Assembly (NCBI GenBank): GCA_964557375.1
Contig: CAZKZZ010000033.1
Location: forward strand, 1 to 27,086
Direction of reading: 5' to 3'
From: CAZKZZ01 sp964557375
GTDB lineage: Bacteria > Spirochaetota > Spirochaetia > SPDA01 > CAZJBZ01
DNA length: 27,086 nucleotides
Position 1 is the first letter of the stretch. The number at the start of each line of letters is the position of its first letter. The translations under genes and the position numbers were made by a program. Below the pieces are notes generated by a model. It was not told the DNA's origin. It saw nothing but the letters and a program-made list of their open reading frames with translations, and searched no databases. Below are positions 14,341 through 22,027 of this stretch, in pieces.

Positions 14341-15784
14341 ATTCTCCAACGAGCAGATCAAGATCACCGTCACCGTCGATATCTCCGAATGCGGGTACGG
14401 AATTTCCGTAAGTAATGGTATTAATGAGACCGAAAGAGTTTTGTACAGGATCAGCAAACGAAGGGGAGGTGGCTGACCCACTGTTTTCGAAGTAGTGTAG
14501 ATTACCGTCTCTATCACCGACGACGATATCAAGATCATCATCCCCATCGAGATCGACAAGTTTGGGGATCGGTCTTGATGGAATGCTGCTTATACCGAAA
14601 GGAGATTGGACGGGAGATGTAAAAGCCGGCGAACTTTTTGTACCACTGTTTTCGAAGTAGTATATTCGTGAAAGGCCATCCTCATAATCACCAACTAACA
14701 GATCTGTATCGCCGTCACCATCCAAGTCGCCAAAATTTGGAACAACCGAATAATTTAATGGAGAAAGACCGAACGGGTTCGGATTATCCGGATGGCTTGC
14801 AAACGATGGAGTAGTATTTGTACCGGTATTTTGCCAATAAAAAAAATGCTCTCCATAAGAAGAATCATTTCCCTCAATTATATCAAAATCGCCGTCATCA
14901 TCGAGATCGGTGATATCAAGAAAACTTCCTCGGTTTATCCCTCCGTCAGCTGATCCGGGTATACCAAAAGGGCCTTTAACCGGTGTTTCAAATGAGGGTG
15001 ATTGGGAAGAACCGGTATTCTCATACCAGAAGAGGGAATGATAATCTGGACCATACTCTTCATAACCACTAACTAAAAGATCCAGATCTCCGTCAGCATC
15101 AAGATCGACAAGTGATGGATTAACGAATCTGTAAAAAGTACCGCCAAGCCCAAACGGATTCTGGACCGGTGCGGCGAATGAGGGTTCGATTGGATCGGGT
15201 GCCATGTTCAGTGTGATTTCTACCTCATCACCTGCTTCCAGGTCTACTGTTGATTCTCCTATATACTGCATAATACCGCTTCGTACGGCAGGGTCGACCA
15301 CGGCCAGCAGGGTAAACGTTCTGTTCTTTCCGGCCGGGACTTCGACGGTAATACTCGTTTCTCCTCCGGAAAAACTTTCTTCGATCGTGGTCATCTCCGG
15401 TCCGGTAATGGTCAACTCGAGGCGTTGCATCGCGGCAAGACCCCTCGGAACGGTAAGTTGGGCGAGTACTGAAGGCTGCGATGTGTCCGGGTTGTTGAAG
15501 CTGCATCCCATAAGAAGTGAAGCCGGGGCGACATTGTGAGCGGGGCCGATTTTTATGGGTACGACGAAAGCCAACAGGGCGGCCCCTGCGAGAATATGCT
15601 TCAGCTTGATATCGGTTACCGGCCCCCGAAGCTGATTGTAGAGCTGCTTGATGTGTTTGATATGACGGTGTCTTTCGGAGAAAGAAAGACGGTAGAATGA
15701 TCCGTCTTCGATTATACTGTTAAGATAAGCGGAAAAGCTTTTAAGCTCATCTAACAAAACCGGAAGGTTATCGGGTTTTTTCAT
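14300..15784 (-). CDS. Membrane-anchored FG-GAP/VCBS repeat protein with shared N-terminal beta-sandwich
   Basis: This 494-residue protein has an unusual start. About 62 polar, basic residues (LSFSERHRHIKHIKQLYNQL) precede one hydrophobic segment (63-77, HILAGAALLAFVVP), then a lipobox-like LLMGC at 90-94. Residues about 105-190 are the module shared with the propeller lipoproteins (LTITGPEMTTIEES, VEVPAGKNRTFTL, VDLEAGDEVEI). From about 195 there are five FG-GAP/VCBS repeats with Ca-binding loops of the type DLDADGDLDLLVSG, DLDGDGDTDLLVGD and DIDGDGDLDLLVGE, alternating with PVQNPFGL and FENSGxxxSPxF phrases. These usually fold as an extracellular Ca-dependent propeller. The ATG at 15784 has AGGAGG 8 nt upstream. 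It is followed by the overlapping DUF4915 gene and is divergent from propeller C. Confidence 0.82.
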   Translation of the reverse strand: MKKPDNLPVLLDELKSFSAYLNSIIEDGSFYRLSFSERHRHIKHIKQLYNQLRGPVTDIKLKHILAGAALLAFVVPIKIGPAHNVAPASLLMGCSFNNPDTSQPSVLAQLTVPRGLAAMQRLELTITGPEMTTIEESFSGGETSITVEVPAGKNRTFTLLAVVDPAVRSGIMQYIGESTVDLEAGDEVEITLNMAPDPIEPSFAAPVQNPFGLGGTFYRFVNPSLVDLDADGDLDLLVSGYEEYGPDYHSLFWYENTGSSQSPSFETPVKGPFGIPGSADGGINRGSFLDITDLDDDGDFDIIEGNDSSYGEHFFYWQNTGTNTTPSFASHPDNPNPFGLSPLNYSVVPNFGDLDGDGDTDLLVGDYEDGLSRIYYFENSGTKSSPAFTSPVQSPFGISSIPSRPIPKLVDLDGDDDLDIVVGDRDGNLHYFENSGSATSPSFADPVQNSFGLINTITYGNSVPAFGDIDGDGDLDLLVGEYATNIWYFENKAR

Positions 15785-15807
15785 TTCAACACCCTCCTTA
15801 TCATCAT

Positions 15808-15836
15808 AGTTTATGTATATTATACGGCTGTGTCAA
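15808..15836 (-). promoter_or_regulatory. Possible sigma70 promoter for the FG-GAP gene
   Basis: On the minus strand TTGACA (15831-15836) is followed after 17 bp by TAAACT (15808-15813), a 4/6 match to the -10. A TATAAT at 15819-15824 is only 6 bp from that -35, so would need a different -35. Confidence 0.35.
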
Positions 15837-15962
15837 TTTCATTTCTTTTTCTTCTCGTGATTGTAGAAAAAATAGTGAAGACAGAATATGGATAAAGTCG
15901 TTATTATGCAGTATTATAAATAGATGCAGTAGTTTTATTTTTATGAAAGAGAGGAGATGGTA

Positions 15963-17153
15963 ATGAAAAGTGTTGTAAATATGTTCCGGATGTGCGGTGT
16001 GTTGGTGGCAGTAAGCGTGGTCCTTTTAAGCTGTTCCAACCAATTCTCTTCTGAACCGGGGGTTCCGGTAACCATCACACCAACACTAAACGGCAAAGCA
16101 CTCCCTGAAGGTATAGATTCAATCGAGCTCAATGTAACAGGTCCCGGAATGGAGCAGATCGAAGAATCGATCGAATTCGGTGAGAATAGTGTTACTATTG
16201 AAGTCCCTTCCGGAGAGGAGCGGGAGTTCAACATTGATATAACGACCGCGATGGTTACCTTCTCCGGCTCTGCGGTTGAAGACTTGACTGCCGGAGAAGA
16301 TGAAGAAATTACGATCCCGCTGGATTTGTCCGAGATTAAAATGCTCATCCCGGATGCAATGAATAACAGAATTGTTAAAATCGATGACATGAATGGAGCG
16401 GGGTGGTTGGATACCGATTTAGGCTATACTGTATTTGAGCCATGGGATATTGATTTTGATTCTCAGGGACGAGCCTATTTTACTATTATTATTGATGGTG
16501 CCTTTATAGTTTCTCGAATTGGGTTTTATTCAGATTCTCCTCAAGGGATTTTTTCTGCAATAGGTGACCCGAATTATTCTGCAATCTCAGTGGATAGAAA
16601 TAATGATATTATGTATTTCACATATACTTTAGCAGCGGGAGGTACTCATCTTTTCAAGTCTAATTTGGATGGGACAAACGAAATCGAGTTGACCGGGGAT
16701 ATTGGTGTTGAAGGCATAGAATCAATAAAAGGCCTAGAAGTTTTAGATAATGGGAAACTATTGATTGCTTCTGATAGTCGTATCGATCTTTACGACCCGA
16801 GTGGGAGCGGTCAGATTATCGATACTGATAACGGTAGTTACGGTAATAACGTTCCGTTCGATTTTATTTATAAAAATGGGTATGCGTATTTATCTTGTGA
16901 ATCATCTGCTGAAATTATCCGTTTTGATATGAGCACAGCAACACCGTTCAGTAATCCGGTTGACCCTGTAATTTATAGCGCAAATCTAAATATGCCGAAA
17001 CGATTCATCCGGACGCTTTCCGATCAAATAATTTTCATTGATGATGGAGCTGAAAAACTAATCTCAATTGACGATATTTACGGAACCGGTAGGGAGGATT
17101 ATGGAGAGCCCGGACCAGGGGTAGGGCAATTTATGTTTTTCCTGGGTTCTTAA
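15963..17153 (+). CDS. Lipoprotein with shared N-terminal beta-sandwich and NHL-type beta-propeller (copy C)
   Basis: This 396-residue lipoprotein has a classical signal and lipobox VLLSC (Cys24). Its N-terminal module at about 40-120 has LNVTGPGMEQIEES, IEVPSGEEREFNI and VEDLTAGEDEEI. The propeller begins NNRIVKIDDMNGAGWLDTDL and contains DFDSQGRAYF, SVDRNNDIMYF and VLDNGKLLIAS. It ends with a recognisable NHL-type last strand, IDDIYGTGREDYG..GVGQFMFF, closer to canonical NHL repeats than copies A and B. Unlike those, it is not followed by a glycosyltransferase gene. I chose the ATG at 15963 because GAGGAG lies 6 nt upstream; the in-frame ATG at 15957 abuts that motif. It is divergent from the FG-GAP gene. 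The ligand is unknown. Confidence 0.8.
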   Translation: MKSVVNMFRMCGVLVAVSVVLLSCSNQFSSEPGVPVTITPTLNGKALPEGIDSIELNVTGPGMEQIEESIEFGENSVTIEVPSGEEREFNIDITTAMVTFSGSAVEDLTAGEDEEITIPLDLSEIKMLIPDAMNNRIVKIDDMNGAGWLDTDLGYTVFEPWDIDFDSQGRAYFTIIIDGAFIVSRIGFYSDSPQGIFSAIGDPNYSAISVDRNNDIMYFTYTLAAGGTHLFKSNLDGTNEIELTGDIGVEGIESIKGLEVLDNGKLLIASDSRIDLYDPSGSGQIIDTDNGSYGNNVPFDFIYKNGYAYLSCESSAEIIRFDMSTATPFSNPVDPVIYSANLNMPKRFIRTLSDQIIFIDDGAEKLISIDDIYGTGREDYGEPGPGVGQFMFFLGS

Positions 17154-17224
17154 TTTTGGCAAGACCGCAATAAGAAAACGACCTAACTATAAAAGCACCA
17201 GCCGCCTCATCCCGGTATTAATTA

Positions 17225-17253
17225 TTGAAAACCGGCCGGGTTTTCTCTATACT
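17225..17253 (+). promoter_or_regulatory. Sigma70-like promoter for the coiled-coil membrane protein
   Basis: TTGAAA (17225-17230), 17 bp, TATACT (17248-17253). A TATAAT at 17253-17258 is an alternative -10. Transcription would start near 17260, which makes the ATG at 17261 an unlikely translation start and favours the ATG at 17276. Confidence 0.45.
17228..17248 (+). terminator. Possible weak intrinsic terminator after propeller lipoprotein C
   Basis: AAAACC pairs with GGTTTT around a 5-nt loop (GGCCG) and is followed by TCTCT. The stem has only two G:C pairs. It lies 75 bp after the stop of copy C and overlaps a possible promoter for the next gene, so the assignment is uncertain. Confidence 0.3.
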
Positions 17254-17275
17254 ATAATTAATGCTGGGGTTGACT

Positions 17276-17638
17276 ATGGAAGACTATGCAGAAATACTCG
17301 AACATGAGCTCAGTGATGCAGTTGAGGTGAAAAACCACGAATCACTGCATCGGTATGTTAAATTGATGGTGAATACGATGGTCGAAAGAAAAGAGTACCA
17401 GTCGGAGACCGCGGGTCTCCGCTCGGACATCAAAGCGTTGACCGAATCGATGAACAATGGATTCAAACTGATGGAAGAGCGGTTTAAACGCGTGGACGAA
17501 CGGTTCGAGGACATGCAGAAACAAATGGACCGAAGGTTCGAACAGGTGGACAAGCGATTTAATCAAATGTTCGCCTTCATTACAGTCGGGTTCACTGTCT
17601 TGGCTACCATCACCGTGCTTTTCAAATTCATGGGGTGA
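17276..17638 (+). CDS. Small coiled-coil protein with C-terminal membrane anchor
   Basis: This 120-residue protein begins MEDYAEILEHELSDAVEVKN, followed by a long charged helix. Imperfect repeats (MEERFKRVDERFEDM, MDRRFEQVDKRFNQM) predict a coiled coil at about 45-95. One C-terminal hydrophobic segment (AFITVGFTVLATITVLFKF) follows, so it is probably tail-anchored with the helix in the cytoplasm. The layout recalls Borrelia Bdr-like and other bacterial coiled-coil/TM proteins, but I do not claim homology. The start is the ATG at 17276 (GGGG 6 nt upstream); the ATG at 17261 is in frame but lies at the predicted transcription start. Its stop directly abuts the stop of the convergent J-domain gene. 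Confidence 0.65.
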   Translation: MEDYAEILEHELSDAVEVKNHESLHRYVKLMVNTMVERKEYQSETAGLRSDIKALTESMNNGFKLMEERFKRVDERFEDMQKQMDRRFEQVDKRFNQMFAFITVGFTVLATITVLFKFMG

Positions 17639-18579
17639 TCAACCCCGGTACCCGTCCCTTTTTAAGAGTACATCCCTCGCCCACTTCAAATGCACGAACC
17701 GTTCGGCATCACCTCCCCGGTCCGGGTGGTGGAGTTTGCTCAGCTTGCGGAATTGCTTCATGACATCAGCCGGGGAGGGCCGGGAAAGGTCCGGCGACCT
17801 CGGCAACAGTCCCGGCAGGCACTCCAAAACGAAAGCAGCAAGCAGTTTTTCCGCGGTCGTGTCGCTCACGGTTCGGTACCGCTTCTCGAGAGTCTGCAGA
17901 TACGCTCGGAAAAACTGTATCCAATCATCATAGCGATAGTGCCCGTACTCGCGGACCCTTTTCTTGGTTTTCGGGAAGAGCTGCTCGCTCCATATCGGAT
18001 GCCGGCCGCTGTAGTTGAGAGCCTGCTCGTATGCTGCAAGAAACTTTATGAATTCGAGAACGGAGGGTGAGAGCGCGCGCATCTGTGCGGCTATGTATTG
18101 TATCTTCTCCTGTTTGCGCTGTGCTTTCTGCTGCAGATAATTCCTCTTGATCGTGAAGTAGAGGGGGAAGAACGGGTCCTTCGGGAGGCGGTAGGTGCGG
18201 TAAAAGTACTTGAGGTTTTCCGGGGCGATCTTGGCGTGTTGAANNNNNNNNNNNNNNNNNNNNNNNNNNNNNNNNNNNNNNNNNNNNNNNNNNNNNNNNN
18301 NNNNNNNNNNNNNNNNNNNNNNNNNNNNNNNNNNNNNNNNNNNCGGTAGGTGCGGTAAAAGTACTTGAGGTTTTCCGGGGCGATCTTGGCGTGTTGAAGG
18401 AGTGAATAACACCGCCTGCTGAATCGGACCGTTTTAAGCCGGGGGGAGAGATGATAATAGTGGAGCAGGGCCGGATACTGAGAATGCTTCCGGAGCGATT
18501 TCGGCTGTTTTGAGAGAAGATACTGAATCGTGTACGGTGTTTTCGCTCTGCGTCTGTTAGTTGTGTACCGCCGGTTCAT
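17639..18579 (-). CDS. Protein with C-terminal J-domain, split by an assembly gap
   Basis: Two frames on either side of the N-gap form one gene. The N-terminal part starts MNRRYTTNRRRAKTPYTIQY and reaches QHAKIAPENLKYFYRTY. The C-terminal part repeats that last phrase and continues RLPKDPFFPLYFTIKRNYLQ. Removing one 55-bp duplicate and the 100 N (155 bp) restores a single frame of 261 codons. The protein is soluble and very basic at the N-terminus. The C-terminal 60 residues carry a J-domain core, MKQFRKLSKLHHPDRGGDAE, with the HPD tripeptide that stimulates DnaK ATPase, followed by a helix (FVHLKWARDVLL). It is thus a DnaK co-chaperone-like protein of unknown client. The start (ATG at 18579) overlaps the transglycosylase stop by 4 bp. 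Confidence 0.75.
18189..18398. other. Assembly gap 1: 100 N flanked by an exact 55-bp duplicate
   Basis: The 55 bases at 18189-18243 recur exactly at 18344-18398, on both sides of 100 N (18244-18343). Deleting one copy plus the N restores the J-domain reading frame. This is the pattern of two contigs overlapping by one k-mer that were scaffolded without merging, not a biological repeat. Confidence 0.88.
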
Positions 18580-19181
18580 GCCCCGTTGTTATAATGCTGA
18601 AAGTAAGAGAGCACCCGCTGTACGTAGTTTCTCGTCTCCGGTATATCGGGGATTCCCCCCTCGGCGTCCACTCGGCCGGGCCCTGCATTATAGGCGGCCA
18701 GGGCGAGGGTGGGGTCTCCCTGATACCTTTCGAGCATAAGCTGCAGATATTTCGTGCCGCCGAAAATATTCTCAACCGGGTCGAGAATGTTCTCCACTCC
18801 GAGTTCTTCGGCCGTCTCCGGCATGAGCTGCATCAACCCCATCGCTCCCTTTCTGCTTACCGCTTCCGGATTGAAATCCGACTCCTGTTTGATGACCGCC
18901 CGGATCAGGTTCGAATTGATGCCGAACGTTTCTCCCGCTTTAGAGATTATCGTCTGCAGCGCAGCGTTGTCGTTTGTTTCTGTCCCGCTTTTCATTGCCC
19001 GGTCGAGCGTTTGGGCAAAACTGTTTTGGGACCCTGAAGCGCCGATCTGCTCCGCGGTCGGCCCTGTCCGGCTGCCGGAATCGGCCGGATTGGTAACTGG
19101 CTGATTCTGAGGATAAAGAGAGCGGATACGGTTGGTAATCTCGTTTATCCGGGTAAAAACATCTCCTATTCCATCGATCAT
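18576..19181 (-). CDS. Lytic transglycosylase (SLT domain) without signal peptide
   Basis: This 201-residue protein has an N-terminal region (1-70) with a short amphipathic helix, DVFTRINEITNRIRSL, and a Ser/Thr/Pro/Gln-rich linker. A Slt70-type domain follows at about 73-200: catalytic Glu100 in IKQESDFNPEAVS, KGAMGLMQLMPETA, ENIFGGTKYLQLML, LALAAYNAGPGRV and IPETRNYV. The domain cleaves peptidoglycan glycan strands to 1,6-anhydroMurNAc ends. I see no signal peptide or membrane helix, as in transglycosylases exported by the flagellar secretion apparatus; this link is inference. The ATG at 19181 has GGGAGG 5 nt upstream. The stop overlaps the start of the J-domain gene (ATGA), so the two are coupled. 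Confidence 0.87.
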   Translation of the reverse strand: MIDGIGDVFTRINEITNRIRSLYPQNQPVTNPADSGSRTGPTAEQIGASGSQNSFAQTLDRAMKSGTETNDNAALQTIISKAGETFGINSNLIRAVIKQESDFNPEAVSRKGAMGLMQLMPETAEELGVENILDPVENIFGGTKYLQLMLERYQGDPTLALAAYNAGPGRVDAEGGIPDIPETRNYVQRVLSYFQHYNNGA

Positions 19182-19223
19182 GTTCCCCTCCCGATCTTTT
19201 TTTATATTGTTTCTATGTGATTC

Positions 19224-19700
19224 CTATGGTACAAGCTCCATAGGAATAATTTTCATGCCGTCTTTGTAATGAGCCGGCGCAGTCTCCGTAAAGCCCATGG
19301 CTGTATAGAATCCCACCGCGAACGGTGAAGAGTTGACAGTCATTTTTTCTACGTCGGATTTTCCACTGAACACAGCATCGTAGGCGTGAGAAAAAAGGGT
19401 TTTTCCGATCCCCATATGATGATGCTGCCGGTCGACAAAGAGCAGGGTGATATGATTGGTGTTCCGGATGAGAATCATCCCCACGATTTCAGTTTCGGTC
19501 TCCGCTACATAGCCGAATTGTCCGGTATCGAGCCGCTCTTCCAATTTCAGCGGATCAATGAGGGACAAGAAATTGTCGACACCATCGGGGAGGTAGTATT
19601 GCCGGATACAGGTATGAAAAACAGTAGCTATTAAAGATGAGACCGCAAAGACATCAGCTTTTCGGAATTCCCGAACGGTATAGATCGGTGATTTTCCCAC
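19224..19700 (-). CDS. GNAT family N-acetyltransferase
   Basis: This 158-residue single-domain GNAT protein begins (GTG) MGKSPIYTVREFRKADVFAV, the usual first strand and helix. It has the beta4 strand GYVAETETEIVGMILIR, the ITLLFVDRQHHHMGIGKTLF segment with the acetyl-CoA loop (..HHMGIGKTL), and a C-terminal NSSPFAVGFYTAMGFTE block typical of the fold. The family transfers acetyl from acetyl-CoA to amines; the substrate cannot be deduced. The GTG at 19700 has GGGGAGGG 8 nt upstream. It is co-directional with the transglycosylase gene, with a 42-bp spacer. Confidence 0.87.
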   Translation of the reverse strand: MGKSPIYTVREFRKADVFAVSSLIATVFHTCIRQYYLPDGVDNFLSLIDPLKLEERLDTGQFGYVAETETEIVGMILIRNTNHITLLFVDRQHHHMGIGKTLFSHAYDAVFSGKSDVEKMTVNSSPFAVGFYTAMGFTETAPAHYKDGMKIIPMELVP

Positions 19701-19798
19701 GACGAATACCCTCCCCTATCGTCATGCAGTTTCTATAGTACGCATATCGTTTCTTTTGTCAATAAACCAATGGAAGTTATTGACCGGTATATACCTCG

Positions 19799-20488
19799 AT
19801 GCTACTATTTTCCTGCACCAACATGGACCACAAACAGTACAATAGGTTCACCTCAGCACTGTCCGCTCATCCAGGGATCATGGGGCGGAATGAGATGTTT
19901 CATTCCGTCGTACTGGTTCCATTTGTGTATCTCGATGGGGAGTATCATCTGCTTTTCGAAAAGCGGGCCCCCAATATCGCCCAGGGCGGAGAGATCTGTT
20001 TCCCCGGTGGGGCCTTCGAGGAAGAGATCGACACCGCTGCAGAAGATACGGCAGTTCGAGAGACCTGTGAGGAACTCGGCCTGACGCCGGACCGGGTCCT
20101 GCTCGACGGCCGGCTCGATTCTCTTGTCGCTTCCATGGGAGCACTCATCGACATCTGTGTGGGGAGGCTCGAGATAAGCGGAATACCTGAGATCACTCCG
20201 CAGCCGACCGAAGTCGATGAGGTGTTTACCGTCCCGTTTTCTTATTTCCGCGAAACAGAACCGGAGACCTACCACGTCCATTTAGAAATTAAGCCTTCCT
20301 ATTACAATCAAGAAGGTGAGGAGGTGGTCCTTCTTCCGGCGCAGGAACTCGGCCTCCCCCCTCGATACCACCGCCCCTGGGGCAGCCGGCATTCAAAAGT
20401 GTACGTGTATAAGGAAACACCCCATGTCATTTGGGGCATCACTGCCAGGATTATCAGGGAAGTGGTGATGCGGGCGGAGGGGTGCTGA
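19799..20488 (+). CDS. Nudix hydrolase, CoA pyrophosphatase-like
   Basis: This 229-residue Nudix protein resembles the CoA pyrophosphatase (NudL) branch in its layout: a short N-terminal helix, VVLVPFVYLDGEYHLLFEKR, then GEICFPGG and the Nudix helix ending VRETCEELGL (Arg87, Glu88, Glu91, Glu92). These acidic residues bind Mg for hydrolysis of a nucleoside-diphosphate-linked substrate. The segment between the GG and RE is 15 residues, against 13 in the canonical Gx5Ex7RE box. A C-terminal domain (HRPWGSRHSKVYVYKETPHV, WGITARI) follows. The start is uncertain: neither the ATG at 19799 nor that at 19823 has a clear Shine-Dalgarno, and 19823 (MDHKQYNRF) may be better. It converges with xylulokinase, 3 bp apart. 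Confidence 0.83.
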   Translation: MLLFSCTNMDHKQYNRFTSALSAHPGIMGRNEMFHSVVLVPFVYLDGEYHLLFEKRAPNIAQGGEICFPGGAFEEEIDTAAEDTAVRETCEELGLTPDRVLLDGRLDSLVASMGALIDICVGRLEISGIPEITPQPTEVDEVFTVPFSYFRETEPETYHVHLEIKPSYYNQEGEEVVLLPAQELGLPPRYHRPWGSRHSKVYVYKETPHVIWGITARIIREVVMRAEGC

Positions 20489-20491
20489 TCG

Positions 20492-22027
20492 TTAGAGGGT
20501 AAAAAGGTCCCTGTTTCTTCGGTATAATTCCCGATACACCTCGAACCGGGTTCGATAGGTTTCCGCGGCCGCGGGGTCCGGTACTGTTGTCGAGTCTTCG
20601 AATCGGACAACCTGGCTGCAGGCATCGGAAAAATCTCGGTATATTCCCGTACCGATCCCTGCCGTCATCGCAGCACCCGCGCAGGCCTGCTCGTCATTGG
20701 TGACGGTAAAGAGCACTTTCCCATACACGTCGGCCTGGATCTGTCTCCAAAGCGGGCTTTTCGCTCCGCCTCCGGAAGCAATCACCTTGTCGAGCGGAAT
20801 ATTGAGTATCTTGATGATCTCGAGTGATTCTTTTATCGAAAAAGCGACACCCTCCATTATTGCTCTGGTCATATGTGCCCGGGTGTGTTCGTAGGTGAGC
20901 CCGAAAAAGATCCCTTTTGCATCCGGGTCGAGATGGGGTGTCCTGTCACCATTTAAATACGGAAGAAAAACAAGCCCATTGGACCCTGCCGGTACATTCT
21001 CCGCTTCTCTGCTCATCTCTTCGAATGTCCGGCCGCCGGAAATCCTCTCTCGAAACCATCTGAGGGAGAGGCCTGCACTCAAGGTTGCACCGAGTACATA
21101 CCAGGAGCCGGGTACCGCGTGACAGAAGGTGTGAGTATTGAGATCGGGATTCATGACCGGACGTGAGCTGAAGGCGAATACCTGTCCTCCGGTCCCAATC
21201 GTGGTCGAGACTATTCCCGTGCCAATGATACCGTTACCGACAGCCTGCATTGCCTGGTCCGCCCCGCCGAAAACGACCGGTGTACCGGCTAAAAGCCCTG
21301 TGGCTTTTGCTGCTTCTTTGGAAACGTTGCCGGCAATGCGGTGCGGCTCACTGCAGGACGGGTAGAGCGAGCGGGGAAGCCCGAGCTTTGTAATCAGCTC
21401 TTCAGCCCAGCTCCGGTTCCCGGTATCGAAGGCGAGTGTCGCGGACGCGTCGGTTATCTCTGTTGCCGCCTCTTCGGGGCCCGGCCCGCTGCAGAGTTGG
21501 AGACGGAGATAATCTTTCGGAGCGACGGCCCATTTTGTTTTCTTTAGGTTCTCCGGTTCGTTCTCCTTTATCCAGAGAAGGGATGAAAGCTGAAATCCGG
21601 GGAACAGGCAGTTGAGAGTGGTCTTTGTTATCGCTTCCCTGCCCAGCTTCTCATACGCTTGTTTAATTTGTCCCGTCGAACGTCGGTCGGGCCAGATGAT
21701 AGCCGGCCGGACCGCCTGATGATGTTCATCGACCATTACCAGACCGTGCATCTGGCCGGAAAAGCCGACACCGGCGATATCCGTGGGATGGACCGTTGCC
21801 TTGAGCATAGCCGCGCGAATGGTCTCCGCTGCTGCCTCCCACCACAGTTCCGGCTGCTGTTCGGCAAATCCGTCCTGAGGGGAGTCGATCGGATACGCTA
21901 CCGCATGGGAGGAGAGGACCGTTCCGTTACGGCCCATCAGTACTGTTTTTACACTCGAGGTCCCGAGGTCGATCCCCATCAAGCAGGGAGCCCGGGACGG
22001 GGTGCCGGTGCGATCTTCGGAGTTCAT
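20492..22027 (-). CDS. xylB: Xylulokinase (FGGY carbohydrate kinase)
   Basis: This 511-residue FGGY-family kinase phosphorylates D-xylulose to xylulose 5-phosphate for the pentose phosphate pathway. Features are the N-terminal phosphate loop LMGIDLGTSSVKTVL (16-30), the xylulokinase-typical VGFSGQMHGLV (87-97), WPDRRS near 112, the catalytic-base region VVFGGADQAMQAVGNG with Asp257, and C-terminal FGGY elements (LPYLNGDRTPHLDPDAKG, IASGGGAKSPLWRQIQADV). Length and motif order are normal. No xylose isomerase or transporter is nearby, so a related pentulose cannot be excluded. The ATG at 22027 overlaps the TGA of a frame-disrupted upstream gene by 4 bp. It has no clear Shine-Dalgarno, so translational coupling was probably its normal mode. 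The internal ATG at 21979 is an alternative. Confidence 0.9.
   Translation of the reverse strand: MNSEDRTGTPSRAPCLMGIDLGTSSVKTVLMGRNGTVLSSHAVAYPIDSPQDGFAEQQPELWWEAAAETIRAAMLKATVHPTDIAGVGFSGQMHGLVMVDEHHQAVRPAIIWPDRRSTGQIKQAYEKLGREAITKTTLNCLFPGFQLSSLLWIKENEPENLKKTKWAVAPKDYLRLQLCSGPGPEEAATEITDASATLAFDTGNRSWAEELITKLGLPRSLYPSCSEPHRIAGNVSKEAAKATGLLAGTPVVFGGADQAMQAVGNGIIGTGIVSTTIGTGGQVFAFSSRPVMNPDLNTHTFCHAVPGSWYVLGATLSAGLSLRWFRERISGGRTFEEMSREAENVPAGSNGLVFLPYLNGDRTPHLDPDAKGIFFGLTYEHTRAHMTRAIMEGVAFSIKESLEIIKILNIPLDKVIASGGGAKSPLWRQIQADVYGKVLFTVTNDEQACAGAAMTAGIGTGIYRDFSDACSQVVRFEDSTTVPDPAAAETYRTRFEVYRELYRRNRDLFTL

Noticed and set aside
14341..14559. N-terminal extension of the DUF4915 protein
   Set aside because: It overlaps the FG-GAP repeats of the upstream gene and has no resemblance to the family start.
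18189..18398. 55-bp direct repeats around N runs as target-site duplications or attachment sites of a mobile element
   Set aside because: Same length at both gaps, exactly 100 N, and frame restoration on collapse point to an assembly artefact; no transposase or integrase is present.
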